The notes under the pieces are model-generated. The model saw only the letters and a list, made by a program, of their open reading frames with translations. It ran no database searches and was not told the origin of the DNA. This document shows positions 17,208 through 24,690 of a stretch of DNA of 34,824 nt, piece by piece. Numbering within the stretch: position 1 is the stretch's first letter; each line of letters opens with the position of its first letter. Position numbers and translations under genes: made by a program. This DNA is from Alphaproteobacteria bacterium. GTDB taxonomy: Bacteria; Pseudomonadota; Alphaproteobacteria; UBA8366; GCA-2717185. The stretch is taken from contig JAJFJB010000428.1 of NCBI GenBank assembly GCA_021774435.1, forward strand, positions 1-34,824, given 5' to 3'.

Positions 17208-18248
17208 CTACAAATGCCCAGATCTTAGCCGTGCAAAAACTCTTAGGACTCTGAGCTGTCCACTTTCTATCGCTCGGTTCCGATGCAGCCACAGCTCTGC
17301 TTCCTGCATGAGGGCGTCAACGAGAGCCTTGTCAAAAGCCACGTGCTCAAGGTCATCCACGAACTCCCGCCACGCTTGCAGGACAAGTTTCCGAAAACGT
17401 TCCGATTCATCTTCGAATTCAACAATACTGAAATTCAGGCTTTCCAGCCGGCTTCGATATACACCCAACGACCATGGTTGCGGAGCAACAGGCTCCGTCT
17501 CATGCCACTGGCTCATTACCGCCCCTTCATTCAGGTCCGGTTCAGTGAGAACGAAATCGGTGAAGCTCAACGTCCCTTTTGCCCGCAATCCGTTCCGAAT
17601 GGTCGCCAGTAATTCCAGCTTATCTGCGACACTGAAAAACAGCTCACGCGCGATAACGCAATCAAATTTCATGCCATTTAGGTCGAGACGGTCAGGGTTG
17701 AACGCTTTAATCGGTTGCAGGTTATGCTGATCACTCGATTTTACCCGCTCGGATGCATTTTCAGCGAATTCCAGATCACGTTCCATACCAACGACCTTGA
17801 TATCGGGATCTTTCGCGATCTCCTCCGCACGGCCACCCAGACCCGCGCTCAAATCCAGGACGGTGGCTTCCTTTCGCGAGGAAAATGGGCGCGCTACTTC
17901 AACCGCATATGTGGCATTACCGGGCGCAACAAATCCCTTCCCCCATACCCGGTCACAAATTCGGACTCGTGCCGCCCCACGCTCTTCTGCGGGTTCTAGG
18001 TCGGCATTTTCGTCTAGTTTGATGGCCCTTTGGACCCGCGTAACGTTTGATTTTTGCCCCTTGCGGACAACCGCCTCGGGCTCAACACCGTCCCACCAGG
18101 CGCGAAACCGGTCTCGAAACGGGATATAGCCGTCCGATTTGGCATTCGCTTCCGGTTGCGCACGGGCCCCGACCTTACGGACCTGCGGCATTGGCGGCCT
18201 CGGTCCGCGTGGCTTCGCCGGTATCGATCGTTTTAAGGGATCGGGCAT
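17208..18248 (-). CDS. SAM-dependent methyltransferase, unknown substrate (paralogue B)
   Basis: A 346-residue class I methyltransferase closely patterned on the 11735-12730 gene. A Pro/Arg-rich start (1-37) is followed by GYIPFRDRFRAWWDGV (40-55), DRVWGKGFVAPG (99-110), SAM motif I VLDLSAGLGGRAEEIA (130-145), acidic GMERD, motif II FDCVIARELFF, and the shared tail ALMQEAELWLHRNRAIESGQ then LRVLRVFAR. Only the N-terminal 25-40 residues and linkers differ. Two copies with the same extra N-terminal module on either side of an ABC exporter suggest an old duplication and probably a joint function. The start at ATG 18248 lies in a divergent region with two palindromes. It is not EgtD, COQ5 or any methyltransferase I can name. 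Confidence 0.8.
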   Translation of the reverse strand: MPDPLKRSIPAKPRGPRPPMPQVRKVGARAQPEANAKSDGYIPFRDRFRAWWDGVEPEAVVRKGQKSNVTRVQRAIKLDENADLEPAEERGAARVRICDRVWGKGFVAPGNATYAVEVARPFSSRKEATVLDLSAGLGGRAEEIAKDPDIKVVGMERDLEFAENASERVKSSDQHNLQPIKAFNPDRLDLNGMKFDCVIARELFFSVADKLELLATIRNGLRAKGTLSFTDFVLTEPDLNEGAVMSQWHETEPVAPQPWSLGVYRSRLESLNFSIVEFEDESERFRKLVLQAWREFVDDLEHVAFDKALVDALMQEAELWLHRNRAIESGQLRVLRVFARLRSGHL

Positions 18249-18310
18249 GAAGACAGTTTCTTATTTCCGATTTAATGTATGGTTAATTTTACAGCAAACC
18301 GTCACCTATA

Positions 18311-18345
18311 GTCGTAATACACGACAGTTTGATTACCAAATTGGT
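18311..18345. promoter_or_regulatory. Two adjacent palindromes in a divergent promoter region
   Basis: GTCGTAATACACGAC (18311-18325, arms GTCGT/ACGAC) and ACCAAATTGGT (18335-18345, arms ACCAA/TTGGT) lie 9 bases apart, between the methyltransferase B gene on the minus strand and the small membrane protein on the plus strand. They could be operators for one or both genes. The arms are only 5 bp, so chance cannot be excluded. Confidence 0.3.
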
Positions 18346-18413
18346 CGCCCGGGATATTCTCGTAATGATCAAATTAATAGGAAAATTCCTATGTTAGGGA
18401 TCGCAGACAGCTT

Positions 18414-18677
18414 ATGAGGCTAATGAATCCAGCATCTCGGCTTACGATAAAGAGAGTTGCTATTACCTTGGCGACGTCCGCCCTGTTCGCGTTATTCGCA
18501 AAATCGGGCCACCGGATGAGCGTCTTCGTCGGTCTCGTCGGACTGGCTGTATTTGTTTCTGCTATATTGGCGATGCGCGCACGGCAGCGCTTTAACGCAC
18601 TCGAATTGAATTATTGGGACGAAACCATGTCGTATGTCACAGTCACTGTCCTCGCCATGCCGACAATCGAAGACTGA
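18414..18677 (+). CDS. Small membrane protein, unknown
   Basis: An 87-residue protein with two hydrophobic stretches, about 15-30 (VAITLATSALFALFA) and 36-53 (VFVGLVGLAVFVSAILAM), separated by a short polar turn. It ends in a hydrophilic tail with ALELNYWDE. I recognise no family. The start at 18414 has no good ribosome binding site of its own. An 8-codon ORF (18391-18417, MLGIADSL) with AGGAAA upstream overlaps it as ATGA, so translation could be coupled; an ATG at 18423 is another option. It converges with the CoA-transferase gene, with 4 bases between the stops. A real gene is likely because of the membrane-protein pattern and the tight convergent end. Confidence 0.5.
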   Translation: MRLMNPASRLTIKRVAITLATSALFALFAKSGHRMSVFVGLVGLAVFVSAILAMRARQRFNALELNYWDETMSYVTVTVLAMPTIED

Positions 18678-18681
18678 AAGG

Positions 18682-19899
18682 TTAAACGACACCTTTATCG
18701 CGCAACGCCGTGACATCCGCCGTCGACATACCCAGCATTTCCCCCAGAACCTCTTCGGTGTGCTGCCCCAACATCGGAGGCGCATGGCGGTAGCGCACGG
18801 GTGTCTCTGACATTTTGATCGGGCTGGCAATCAGCTTCGCGGGTTTACCTCCCGTCGCCGGGTGGTCCATCTCCACCACCATCTCGCGCGCCTTGACCTG
18901 CGGGTCGTCAAAAACCTGTTGCAAATCGTTGATGGGCCCGCAACCGATCTTCACCTTTTCGAGACCTTCGAGCCACCACGTTGACGGATGTTGCCGCGTA
19001 ATGCCGTTCAGGGTCTCCGTCACATGGTCGCGGTTCCGAACGCGTTCGACCGCCGTCCGAAACCGGTCGTCTTCGAGCAGGTTTTCACAGCCTGCCAAAG
19101 CGCAAAACCGCTCGAATGCCGGGTCATTCGCGACGGACAAGACGAAATATCCGTCCGCCGACGGCATAACCTGATACGGCACGATGTTGGGATGCATATT
19201 GCCCAGACGCGGTGGATTCTCGCCGGTTGCCAAAAAATTCATACCCTGATTGGCGAGCCACGCGACGTGAGCATCCAGCATGGATATGTCGATATGCTGT
19301 CCCTCACCCGTGATCTGTTGGTGTCGCACGGCCGCCAGGATCGACATACCGGCATACATGCCTGCCATCATGTCCGCGATCGATACACCGATTTTCATTG
19401 GCTCACCATCCGGTTCGCCGGTCAAGCTCATGACACCGCCCATTGCCTGGATAAGAGCGTCATAGCCAGGCCGGTCCGCGTAGGGGCCAGTATGGCCGAA
19501 GCCGGTAATCGAGCAATAGACAAGCCTCGGAAAGTCCTTGTGTAGCTGCTCGTAGCCAAGCCCATATTTGGCCAACGTCCCGGTTTTGAAGTTTTCCGCC
19601 AATACATCGCAATCGGCGATCAAGCGCCGCGCCAAGGCTTGTCCTTCCGGATCGGAAAGGTTCAATGTAATCGATCGTTTATTGCGATTAGTTCCCGCAA
19701 AATAAGCGCTTTCCGAGCTATCCTGTCCCGCGTCATCCGGCAAATAGGGCGGCGCAAAATTACGCGTATCATCGCCGACTATCGGGCGTTCGATCTTGAT
19801 AACCTCGGCACCCAGATCACCCAGTATCTGCGTACAATGCGGCCCCGCCAAAATGCGGGTGAGGTCGAACACTTTCAGACCGTCGAGCGGACCCTTCAT
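18682..19899 (-). CDS. Class III CoA-transferase (CaiB/BaiF family)
   Basis: A 405-residue enzyme of the CaiB/BaiF family, which moves CoA between carboxylic acids through aspartyl-CoA anhydride. The start LDGLKVFDLTRILAGPHCTQILGDLGAEVIKIE is the family's N-terminal signature. NRNKRSITLNL, ENFKTG and YCSITGFGHTGPYADRPGYD follow. GVSIADMMAG places the likely catalytic Asp at 176. C-terminal family blocks are ISMLDAHVAWLANQ and PPMLGQHTEEVLGEML. The ATG has AGGAA upstream. The gene stands alone, so the acids used are unknown; formyl-CoA:oxalate, succinyl-CoA:malate-type or racemase-type activities are all possible in this family. Full length. Confidence 0.92.
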   Translation of the reverse strand: MKGPLDGLKVFDLTRILAGPHCTQILGDLGAEVIKIERPIVGDDTRNFAPPYLPDDAGQDSSESAYFAGTNRNKRSITLNLSDPEGQALARRLIADCDVLAENFKTGTLAKYGLGYEQLHKDFPRLVYCSITGFGHTGPYADRPGYDALIQAMGGVMSLTGEPDGEPMKIGVSIADMMAGMYAGMSILAAVRHQQITGEGQHIDISMLDAHVAWLANQGMNFLATGENPPRLGNMHPNIVPYQVMPSADGYFVLSVANDPAFERFCALAGCENLLEDDRFRTAVERVRNRDHVTETLNGITRQHPSTWWLEGLEKVKIGCGPINDLQQVFDDPQVKAREMVVEMDHPATGGKPAKLIASPIKMSETPVRYRHAPPMLGQHTEEVLGEMLGMSTADVTALRDKGVV

Positions 19900-20024
19900 A
19901 GGATATTCCTTGCTGGTAAATTTCTTTTAGGCGCGCCCTTTTTGCATTCCGCCGCCAACAACGTCAAATTTCTTTTGCGAATCGGGTATACGGAGCCCAT
20001 GCAATTGAATTCCTTGCCCGGTCG

Positions 20025-21317
20025 ATGAACGCCGTTTTCCTGTTTGCTGTGATGGTGGCCTTCGCGGTCGCCGGCTATCGCCAGATAGTCGAAACGCCCA
20101 TTGCCAACGCGGCGGCGCCGATGGACGCGCTGGGTCTGGCTATGATCGATGCCGCAAAGGGATCGGTTACTTTGGCAATCGGGCTAGTGGGCGTCATGGC
20201 ACTCTTCCTGGGCCTCATGAAAGTCGCTGAAGCGGGTGGTCTGTTGGCGATCATTGCCAAGACCGTGCGGCCGCTGATGGTAAGGCTATTTCCCGACGTG
20301 CCGGCGGATCATCCCGCCATGGGCGCGATGATCATGAACATTTCCGCCAACGTGCTGGGCCTCGGGAATGCCGCAACGCCCTTTGGCATCCGCGCGATGC
20401 AGGAGCTTGACCGCCTCAATCCGCAGAAAGGGACCGCGACCAACGCGATGGTCATGTTTCTGGCCATCAACACGTCGTCGGTGACACTCCTACCGACCGG
20501 CGTAATCGCACTGCGCGCCTCGGCGGGTTCCGACGACCCCGCCGGCATTTTGCCAACGACGTTGTTCGCCACGATCTGCTCAACCACTGTCGCCATAATC
20601 GCCGTAAAGCTGTATCAGCGATTTACCGCGGCCCCGACAGGACCGATAGACAGTCCCGATAGCGCGGAAGACAGTATCACACAGGACGAAACAAGCCTGC
20701 CGGCAGAGCCCACCGAGCCGTATCCCGGCTGGGTGTCGGCACTTGTGTTAGGGGGCGTCGCCGCTCTCGTTCCCGTCACAATTTTGTATGGCCGCGATAT
20801 CGCGCCCTGGATTATTCCCGGCCTGATGGTCGCGTTGCTCGGGTTCGGTGCCCTGCGCGGCGTTCGGGTTTACGAATCCTTTGTCGACGGCGCGCGGGAC
20901 GGTTTCGATGTCGCATTACGGATCATTCCGTATTTGGTTGCCATTCTGGTTGCCGTGGCGATGCTGCGCGCCAGTGGCGCCCTCGAGTTACTGATCACCC
21001 CCCTGGGAGCGATCACCCAACAATTCGGTCTGCCGCCGGAGGCTTTGCCAATGGCCCTATTGCGACCGCTCTCCGGCTCCGGCGCCTACGGTATACTTGC
21101 GTCCACGATTCAGGATCCGGCTACGGGACCGGACACTTATGTCGGCTATCTGGTCAGCACATTCCAAGGCTCAACGGAAACGACTTTCTACGTTCTTGCT
21201 GTCTATTTCGGAGCGGTGCAAATTCGCCGAATTCGCCATGCCCTTGCTGCGGCGCTGACGGCCGACTTTGCCGGCATCATCGCGGCAGTCATCATCACAG
21301 CATATCTGTTCGGTTAA
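20025..21317 (+). CDS. Fused SpmA/SpmB-type membrane protein (nucleoside-recognition/gate domains)
   Basis: A 430-residue polytopic membrane protein. The first half (to about 200) matches SpmA: gate-domain segments around MIMNISANVLGLGNAATPFGIRAMQELDRLN and FLAINTSSVTLLPTGVIALRAS. A hydrophilic linker (about 205-238) follows. The second half matches SpmB: PYLVAILVAVAMLRASGALELL, LLRPLSGSGAYGI, then DTYVGYLVSTFQGSTETTFYVLAVYFGAV and a final hydrophobic helix. In Bacillus these are two genes acting in spore core dehydration; here they are one chain in a non-sporulating type of bacterium, where the role is probably transport of an unknown solute. The start ATG overlaps the stop of a 9-codon ORF (19999-20028) and lacks a clear ribosome binding site. 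Confidence 0.88.
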   Translation: MNAVFLFAVMVAFAVAGYRQIVETPIANAAAPMDALGLAMIDAAKGSVTLAIGLVGVMALFLGLMKVAEAGGLLAIIAKTVRPLMVRLFPDVPADHPAMGAMIMNISANVLGLGNAATPFGIRAMQELDRLNPQKGTATNAMVMFLAINTSSVTLLPTGVIALRASAGSDDPAGILPTTLFATICSTTVAIIAVKLYQRFTAAPTGPIDSPDSAEDSITQDETSLPAEPTEPYPGWVSALVLGGVAALVPVTILYGRDIAPWIIPGLMVALLGFGALRGVRVYESFVDGARDGFDVALRIIPYLVAILVAVAMLRASGALELLITPLGAITQQFGLPPEALPMALLRPLSGSGAYGILASTIQDPATGPDTYVGYLVSTFQGSTETTFYVLAVYFGAVQIRRIRHALAAALTADFAGIIAAVIITAYLFG

Positions 21318-21338
21318 AGGCGTACGGAGCGTACTTCA

Positions 21339-22625
21339 CTAGAGCGGAAAGCGGCTTTCCATCCAGGGCACGAGTTTCGCCATCAAAGCCACCAAAGTCG
21401 GGTTTCCGTCTTCTTTCTCGTCCGCTTCGAAATAATGCAGCGCATCGTCGAAGTTCCAGTATTCTTTGTCTGTCGATTGGATCGTCTCGAAGATCAGCCT
21501 GGAATGTGTCTTGGGATACACGTCGAGGTCCCGGCCGGCATTGATAACGGCGGTTGGCTCCGTGATAGCACCGCCTGTTTTTTCGATGTCGGCGTTCGAC
21601 GATAACCCCGACCACGTGGAGAGCCAGCCCTGCGGCGTTACAACGCGGCCGAAGCCCAACCGTTGAAAGTTCATTAAATCCGGGCGCGGACTCAACAGAG
21701 AACCGTACCCGCGGTTCGATGGTTCAAGGCTGTTATCCGTATAGTGCAAATTTGCCATCGTCCGGTAGACGATCATCATCGGCTCGAATGCTTCACGCTG
21801 CAGGGTCTCGCGCCGTAACGTCGGCGCAAGCCCCGCGAACTCTTCACTCTCGTGTGCCCGTACGGCATCTGCCGCATCGGCAATGAATTCGCGCGCCCGA
21901 TCGTCAATCCGCCTCACCCTCTCACGCTGGGCGCCGCGAAATTGCTTAACGAAGTCTGGCTCATAACGGCTCCATTCCGGCGGTGGCTGGAACCCGTTCG
22001 AGGAGTCATACATATCAAACGCCGGATCCGATTTGAGCGGATCATTCTCATCAATGACAGCGGGATCGATGACTTCGTTCATTATCCGGCCCTGACCGGC
22101 ATGCGCGGCCATGAAGATCAGCGCGTCCCCAGGTACCATCTTGGTTCCCGCGAGAAATGTCGGACGTCCGCCTGGTGTGAGACGGATACGATCCTTTGGC
22201 AGTTTTTTGGCTTCGCTCTGATAGAAGGAAAACAGTGAGCCACCACCCGAATTACCCAAAAGAACGATTTTCTCTACGCCCTGCTGTTTCAGCCAATTCA
22301 TGTAGGCGGCAATGTCGACCAACAGTTTTTCATGGAGGCAATCGGTATCATTGTTCAAAGTGCGAAGGTTCGCCCCCAAACAGCCGTAACCGGCATCCAG
22401 AAGATCGGGGAAGGTATGATGCTCGGTGAAATCGACGCGGGGGTGTGCGGCAATAACCGCAACCTTTGGTGTCGGGTTTCGGTTTGACACCCACCAGGCC
22501 CCATGCAGACGCGCGCCATCCTGAGCGTCGATAGCAACCGGCGCACCCGCAATATTTTCAACTGCGCGCCGAAACCGGATTTGAGTCCCACGCCAATATG
22601 TTTTGGAAAGCAGCCGTAACGCCAA
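21339..22625 (-). CDS. Alpha/beta hydrolase
   Basis: A 428-residue alpha/beta-hydrolase fold protein. The nucleophile elbow is GNSGGGS with Ser126. The oxyanion side is VAVIAAHPRVD at about 55-65. Candidate acid and base residues are Asp366 or Asp368 in NAGRDLDVY and His397 in DDALHYFEA. A long insertion (about 145-345) separates strands and likely forms a lid. No signal peptide or lipobox. The start is a TTG at 22625 with GGAG eight bases upstream; no ATG or GTG is available nearby in frame. It follows the Cys-rich secreted protein gene by 39 bases. The substrate is unknown; an ester or thioester is likely by family. Confidence 0.82.
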   Translation of the reverse strand: MALRLLSKTYWRGTQIRFRRAVENIAGAPVAIDAQDGARLHGAWWVSNRNPTPKVAVIAAHPRVDFTEHHTFPDLLDAGYGCLGANLRTLNNDTDCLHEKLLVDIAAYMNWLKQQGVEKIVLLGNSGGGSLFSFYQSEAKKLPKDRIRLTPGGRPTFLAGTKMVPGDALIFMAAHAGQGRIMNEVIDPAVIDENDPLKSDPAFDMYDSSNGFQPPPEWSRYEPDFVKQFRGAQRERVRRIDDRAREFIADAADAVRAHESEEFAGLAPTLRRETLQREAFEPMMIVYRTMANLHYTDNSLEPSNRGYGSLLSPRPDLMNFQRLGFGRVVTPQGWLSTWSGLSSNADIEKTGGAITEPTAVINAGRDLDVYPKTHSRLIFETIQSTDKEYWNFDDALHYFEADEKEDGNPTLVALMAKLVPWMESRFPL

Positions 22626-22664
22626 GGTTGGATCTCCGGTCCCAGTAATATGCGAGAACCGATG

Positions 22665-22982
22665 CTAGCGAATGAAGCGCCTGTCCGCATCTCCCTTTCG
22701 CGTATGCCACGCCGCTAGAGATTGTCTGGGACTCGGTGTCGATTGCTCCGCGACGGGACAGAGCTTTTTCGTAAAATTCCACGAGGTGTTGTTTAGCACC
22801 AAACCGCAGCAGGCCATGCGCGGCCCCTCGGACATCGTAAGGCAGACACAGGTATCGACAGCGTAAGACTGGCCTTTATAGCGGCAGGTGCAATTCGGCT
22901 CCCCTCTTGCAATGCCCGAGAATGAAAGGGTCAATGCAAGGACCAAACCGGCGGCGCTATAAAGTGGTGCCCTTATGCGCAT
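22665..22982 (-). CDS. Secreted Cys-rich small protein
   Basis: A 105-residue protein with a signal peptide (hydrophobic about 11-24, likely cleavage after IARG or ARGE near 27). The mature part carries seven cysteines (31, 33, 45, 47, 58, 59, 75) in CTCRYKGQSYAVDTCVCL, ACCGLVLNNTSW and a final LCPVA. The CxCxYxG, VCL and CGxVLNNTSW blocks resemble small secreted proteins I have seen in alphaproteobacteria, without known function. After residue 80 the sequence is a polar, Arg-rich tail. An AAGGGAAG ribosome binding site precedes the ATG. It is followed by the alpha/beta hydrolase gene, probably in one operon. Disulfides in the periplasm are expected; an odd cysteine suggests dimerisation or metal binding. 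Confidence 0.72.
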   Translation of the reverse strand: MRIRAPLYSAAGLVLALTLSFSGIARGEPNCTCRYKGQSYAVDTCVCLTMSEGPRMACCGLVLNNTSWNFTKKLCPVAEQSTPSPRQSLAAWHTRKGDADRRFIR

Positions 22983-23088
22983 GGAACTTCCCTTTACAGG
23001 AGCGGATCGTCCCGTGAGTGTATGGCGAACACTTCGGATCGCGCAAGTTGTCTGAAATTTGGCACTTTCCTTCCCGCGCTTACCTTTT

Positions 23089-23114
23089 CGCGGCGGCGTC
23101 CCTACGCCGCCGCG
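23089..23114 (-). other. Strong GC hairpin after the micro-ORF, without a T-run
   Basis: CGCGGCGGCGT and ACGCCGCCGCG form a perfect 11-bp stem with a 4-base loop. On the minus strand the stem starts six bases after the micro-ORF stop at 23121 and is followed by AAAAGG, so it is not a typical intrinsic terminator for that strand. It could stabilise the micro-ORF transcript, pause polymerase, or act in attenuation of the downstream Cys-rich/hydrolase genes. Confidence 0.6.
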
Positions 23115-23120
23115 ATCTCA

Positions 23121-23171
23121 TCAATCCGTCGGGTGCGGTCCGTCTAGCGGATGATCATAGTTGTCAGGCAT
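23121..23171 (-). CDS. Candidate 16-codon micro-ORF
   Basis: The reading is MPDNYDHPLDGPHPTD. GGAG lies seven bases before the ATG, and the stop is followed within six bases by a perfect GC hairpin. The peptide is unusual: four Asp, four Pro and two His in 16 residues, and no basic residue apart from His. It has no membrane or signal character and I recognise no family. It lies between the terminator of the liv cluster (23406-23435) and the Cys-rich gene (22982), with an AT-rich region upstream that could hold a promoter. It could be a leader peptide, a metal-binding peptide or chance. Evidence is the ribosome binding site plus hairpin framing only. Confidence 0.4.
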   Translation of the reverse strand: MPDNYDHPLDGPHPTD

Positions 23172-23405
23172 AACTCATCTCCGTTTCTGGTAATGACACA
23201 TATCAACAAAGCAATTCGCGGGCCAAAGTTTGGTTAACTGCCGGATTTTTGGACAAAAAAGTAAACAAATTGCTTAGTAACAATGCGTTAATCAAAAATC
23301 CACATATCGAATTGAGTAATTCGCGTCCCAAGACTAAAAAACATTTGCATAATGACGAGCGGCGTTGCCTAAAATATAGGCAATTCATATCATTCAGAAT
23401 AAGAA
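23172..23405. other. AT-rich spacer, likely promoter region of the micro-ORF
   Basis: Markedly AT-rich compared with its surroundings, with runs such as TTTTTTGTCC on the minus strand. I found no ORF with a ribosome binding site in it. A promoter reading toward 23171 is likely, but no box pair is convincing. Confidence 0.4.
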
Positions 23406-23435
23406 ACGGCCCGGTTGAGCATTCAACCGGGCCGT
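23406..23435 (-). terminator. Terminator of the liv transporter cluster
   Basis: ACGGCCCGGTTGA (23406-23418) and TCAACCGGGCCGT (23423-23435) form a perfect 13-bp stem with loop GCAT. On the minus strand it lies about 21 bases after the substrate-binding protein stop and is followed by TTTCTTATT. This should end transcription of the liv cluster. Confidence 0.85.
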
Positions 23436-23456
23436 CAGTATCTATCTAATGTGTGA

Positions 23457-24563
23457 CTAGTTTTGCAGATAGTCGTACTTGCCATTCTTCCATTCATAGA
23501 ACACGTAACCGGGCGCGGTGACATCGCCCTTTGCGTCGAACCCGATCTTGCCCAGCACGGTGCTGAACTTGTTGCCACGCAAGGATTTGATCACCTTGTC
23601 GAGATCTACTGAACCGGCTTTCTCAGCCGCTTGCGCAAAAGCCTGGATAGCACCGTAGGTGTAGAGCACATAGCCTTCTGGCTCTATCTTCTTGGCCCGG
23701 AAGGCCTTCACGACCGGCGCCGCAACCGGGTTCTTGCGCGGATCGGGGCTGAACGTCATCAACGTGCCTTCCCCGGCCTTACCCGTGATCGACCAATACT
23801 CGTCGGTCACCAGCGCATCGCCCGACATGAGTTGGGTTTTCATGCCCTGATCACGCATCTGGCGCACCATCAGGCCGGCCTCGGTGTGATAGCCACCGAC
23901 ATACAGAACATCGATATTGTTCTTCTTCAGCTTGGAGACCAGCGCCGAATAATCTTTCTCACCAGCCGTATAGGCTTCGTACATGGCTTCCTTGCCACCG
24001 GCAGCGCGATAGGATTTCAACGTCTCATCGGCAAGACCTTTGCCGTACGCAGTCTTGTCATGCACGAAGGCAATCGACTTGCCCTTCATTTTCGACGCCA
24101 GGAAACCACCTGCGACTTCACCTTGCTGATCATCGCGACCGCAAGTACGGAACACGTTGTCAGCGCCTTCTTCTGTCAGTTTCGGATTTGTCGACGCCGG
24201 CGAAATCTGCAGAACACCCTCTTCCTCATAGACCTTCGAGGCCGGGATCGACGAGCCGGAGCAGAAGTGCCCCGCCATGAAGATCACACCCTTATTTACC
24301 ATCTGGTTGGCGACGGCAACGGCCTGCTTCGGATCACAGGCGTCATCACCGACATGCAAAACGAGTTTCTGTCCCAGCACGCCACCCGCCGCATTGATAT
24401 CGGCGACAGCTTGCTCGGCACCCGCCTTCATTTGCGCGCCAAAACTGGCATACTGACCGGTCATTGGACCGGCAGTCGCGATAACGATATCTGCCTTGGC
24501 GGCCGTCATACCACCAAACGCAAACGCCGCAGCGGCAATTGCGCCAATACCTAATTTCTTCAT
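23457..24563 (-). CDS. livK: Branched-chain amino acid ABC transporter substrate-binding protein
   Basis: A 368-residue periplasmic binding protein of the Leu/Ile/Val (type I, PBP1) fold. Signal peptide MKKLGIGAIAAAAFAFGGMT ends at AKA, cleavage near residue 24/25. The mature start DIVIATAGPMTGQYASFGAQMKAGAEQAV is the LivJ/LivK pattern. The binding site is suggested by SGSSIPASKVYEEEGVLQISPASTNP and AFVHDKTAYGKG. The ATG at 24563 is chosen over a longer frame to 24635 because the signal peptide starts there. It is the last gene of the cluster and is separated from the DUF6867 gene by about 127 bases. The actual ligand could be another amino acid or amide. Confidence 0.92.
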   Translation of the reverse strand: MKKLGIGAIAAAAFAFGGMTAAKADIVIATAGPMTGQYASFGAQMKAGAEQAVADINAAGGVLGQKLVLHVGDDACDPKQAVAVANQMVNKGVIFMAGHFCSGSSIPASKVYEEEGVLQISPASTNPKLTEEGADNVFRTCGRDDQQGEVAGGFLASKMKGKSIAFVHDKTAYGKGLADETLKSYRAAGGKEAMYEAYTAGEKDYSALVSKLKKNNIDVLYVGGYHTEAGLMVRQMRDQGMKTQLMSGDALVTDEYWSITGKAGEGTLMTFSPDPRKNPVAAPVVKAFRAKKIEPEGYVLYTYGAIQAFAQAAEKAGSVDLDKVIKSLRGNKFSTVLGKIGFDAKGDVTAPGYVFYEWKNGKYDYLQN

Positions 24564-24592
24564 AAGTTCGCCCCCATGTTGCTTATTCCGCA

Positions 24593-24607
24593 GGTGTACA
24601 GAACACC
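24593..24607 (-). promoter_or_regulatory. Small inverted repeat before the binding-protein gene
   Basis: GGTGT and ACACC arms flank five bases, 30 bases before the substrate-binding protein start. In liv-type clusters the binding protein often has its own promoter, and this could be an operator or an RNA stem in its leader. The arms are short. Confidence 0.25.
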
Positions 24608-24690
24608 TACCCTTACTGAACCGCGGCCAGAGCACGACCGCGAAAATTTAAAGAAAGTTCTACCACGCTCTCAAATTGCGTAAAGAGGAT

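Noticed and set aside
11735-18248. Idea that one of the two methyltransferases is the missing EgtD
   Set aside because: Neither shows the EgtD family pattern; their SAM loop and N-terminal module are of a different kind.
23631-24554. 307-codon open frame antisense to the liv binding protein
   Set aside because: Shadow of the real minus-strand gene, with no ribosome binding site or recognisable domain.
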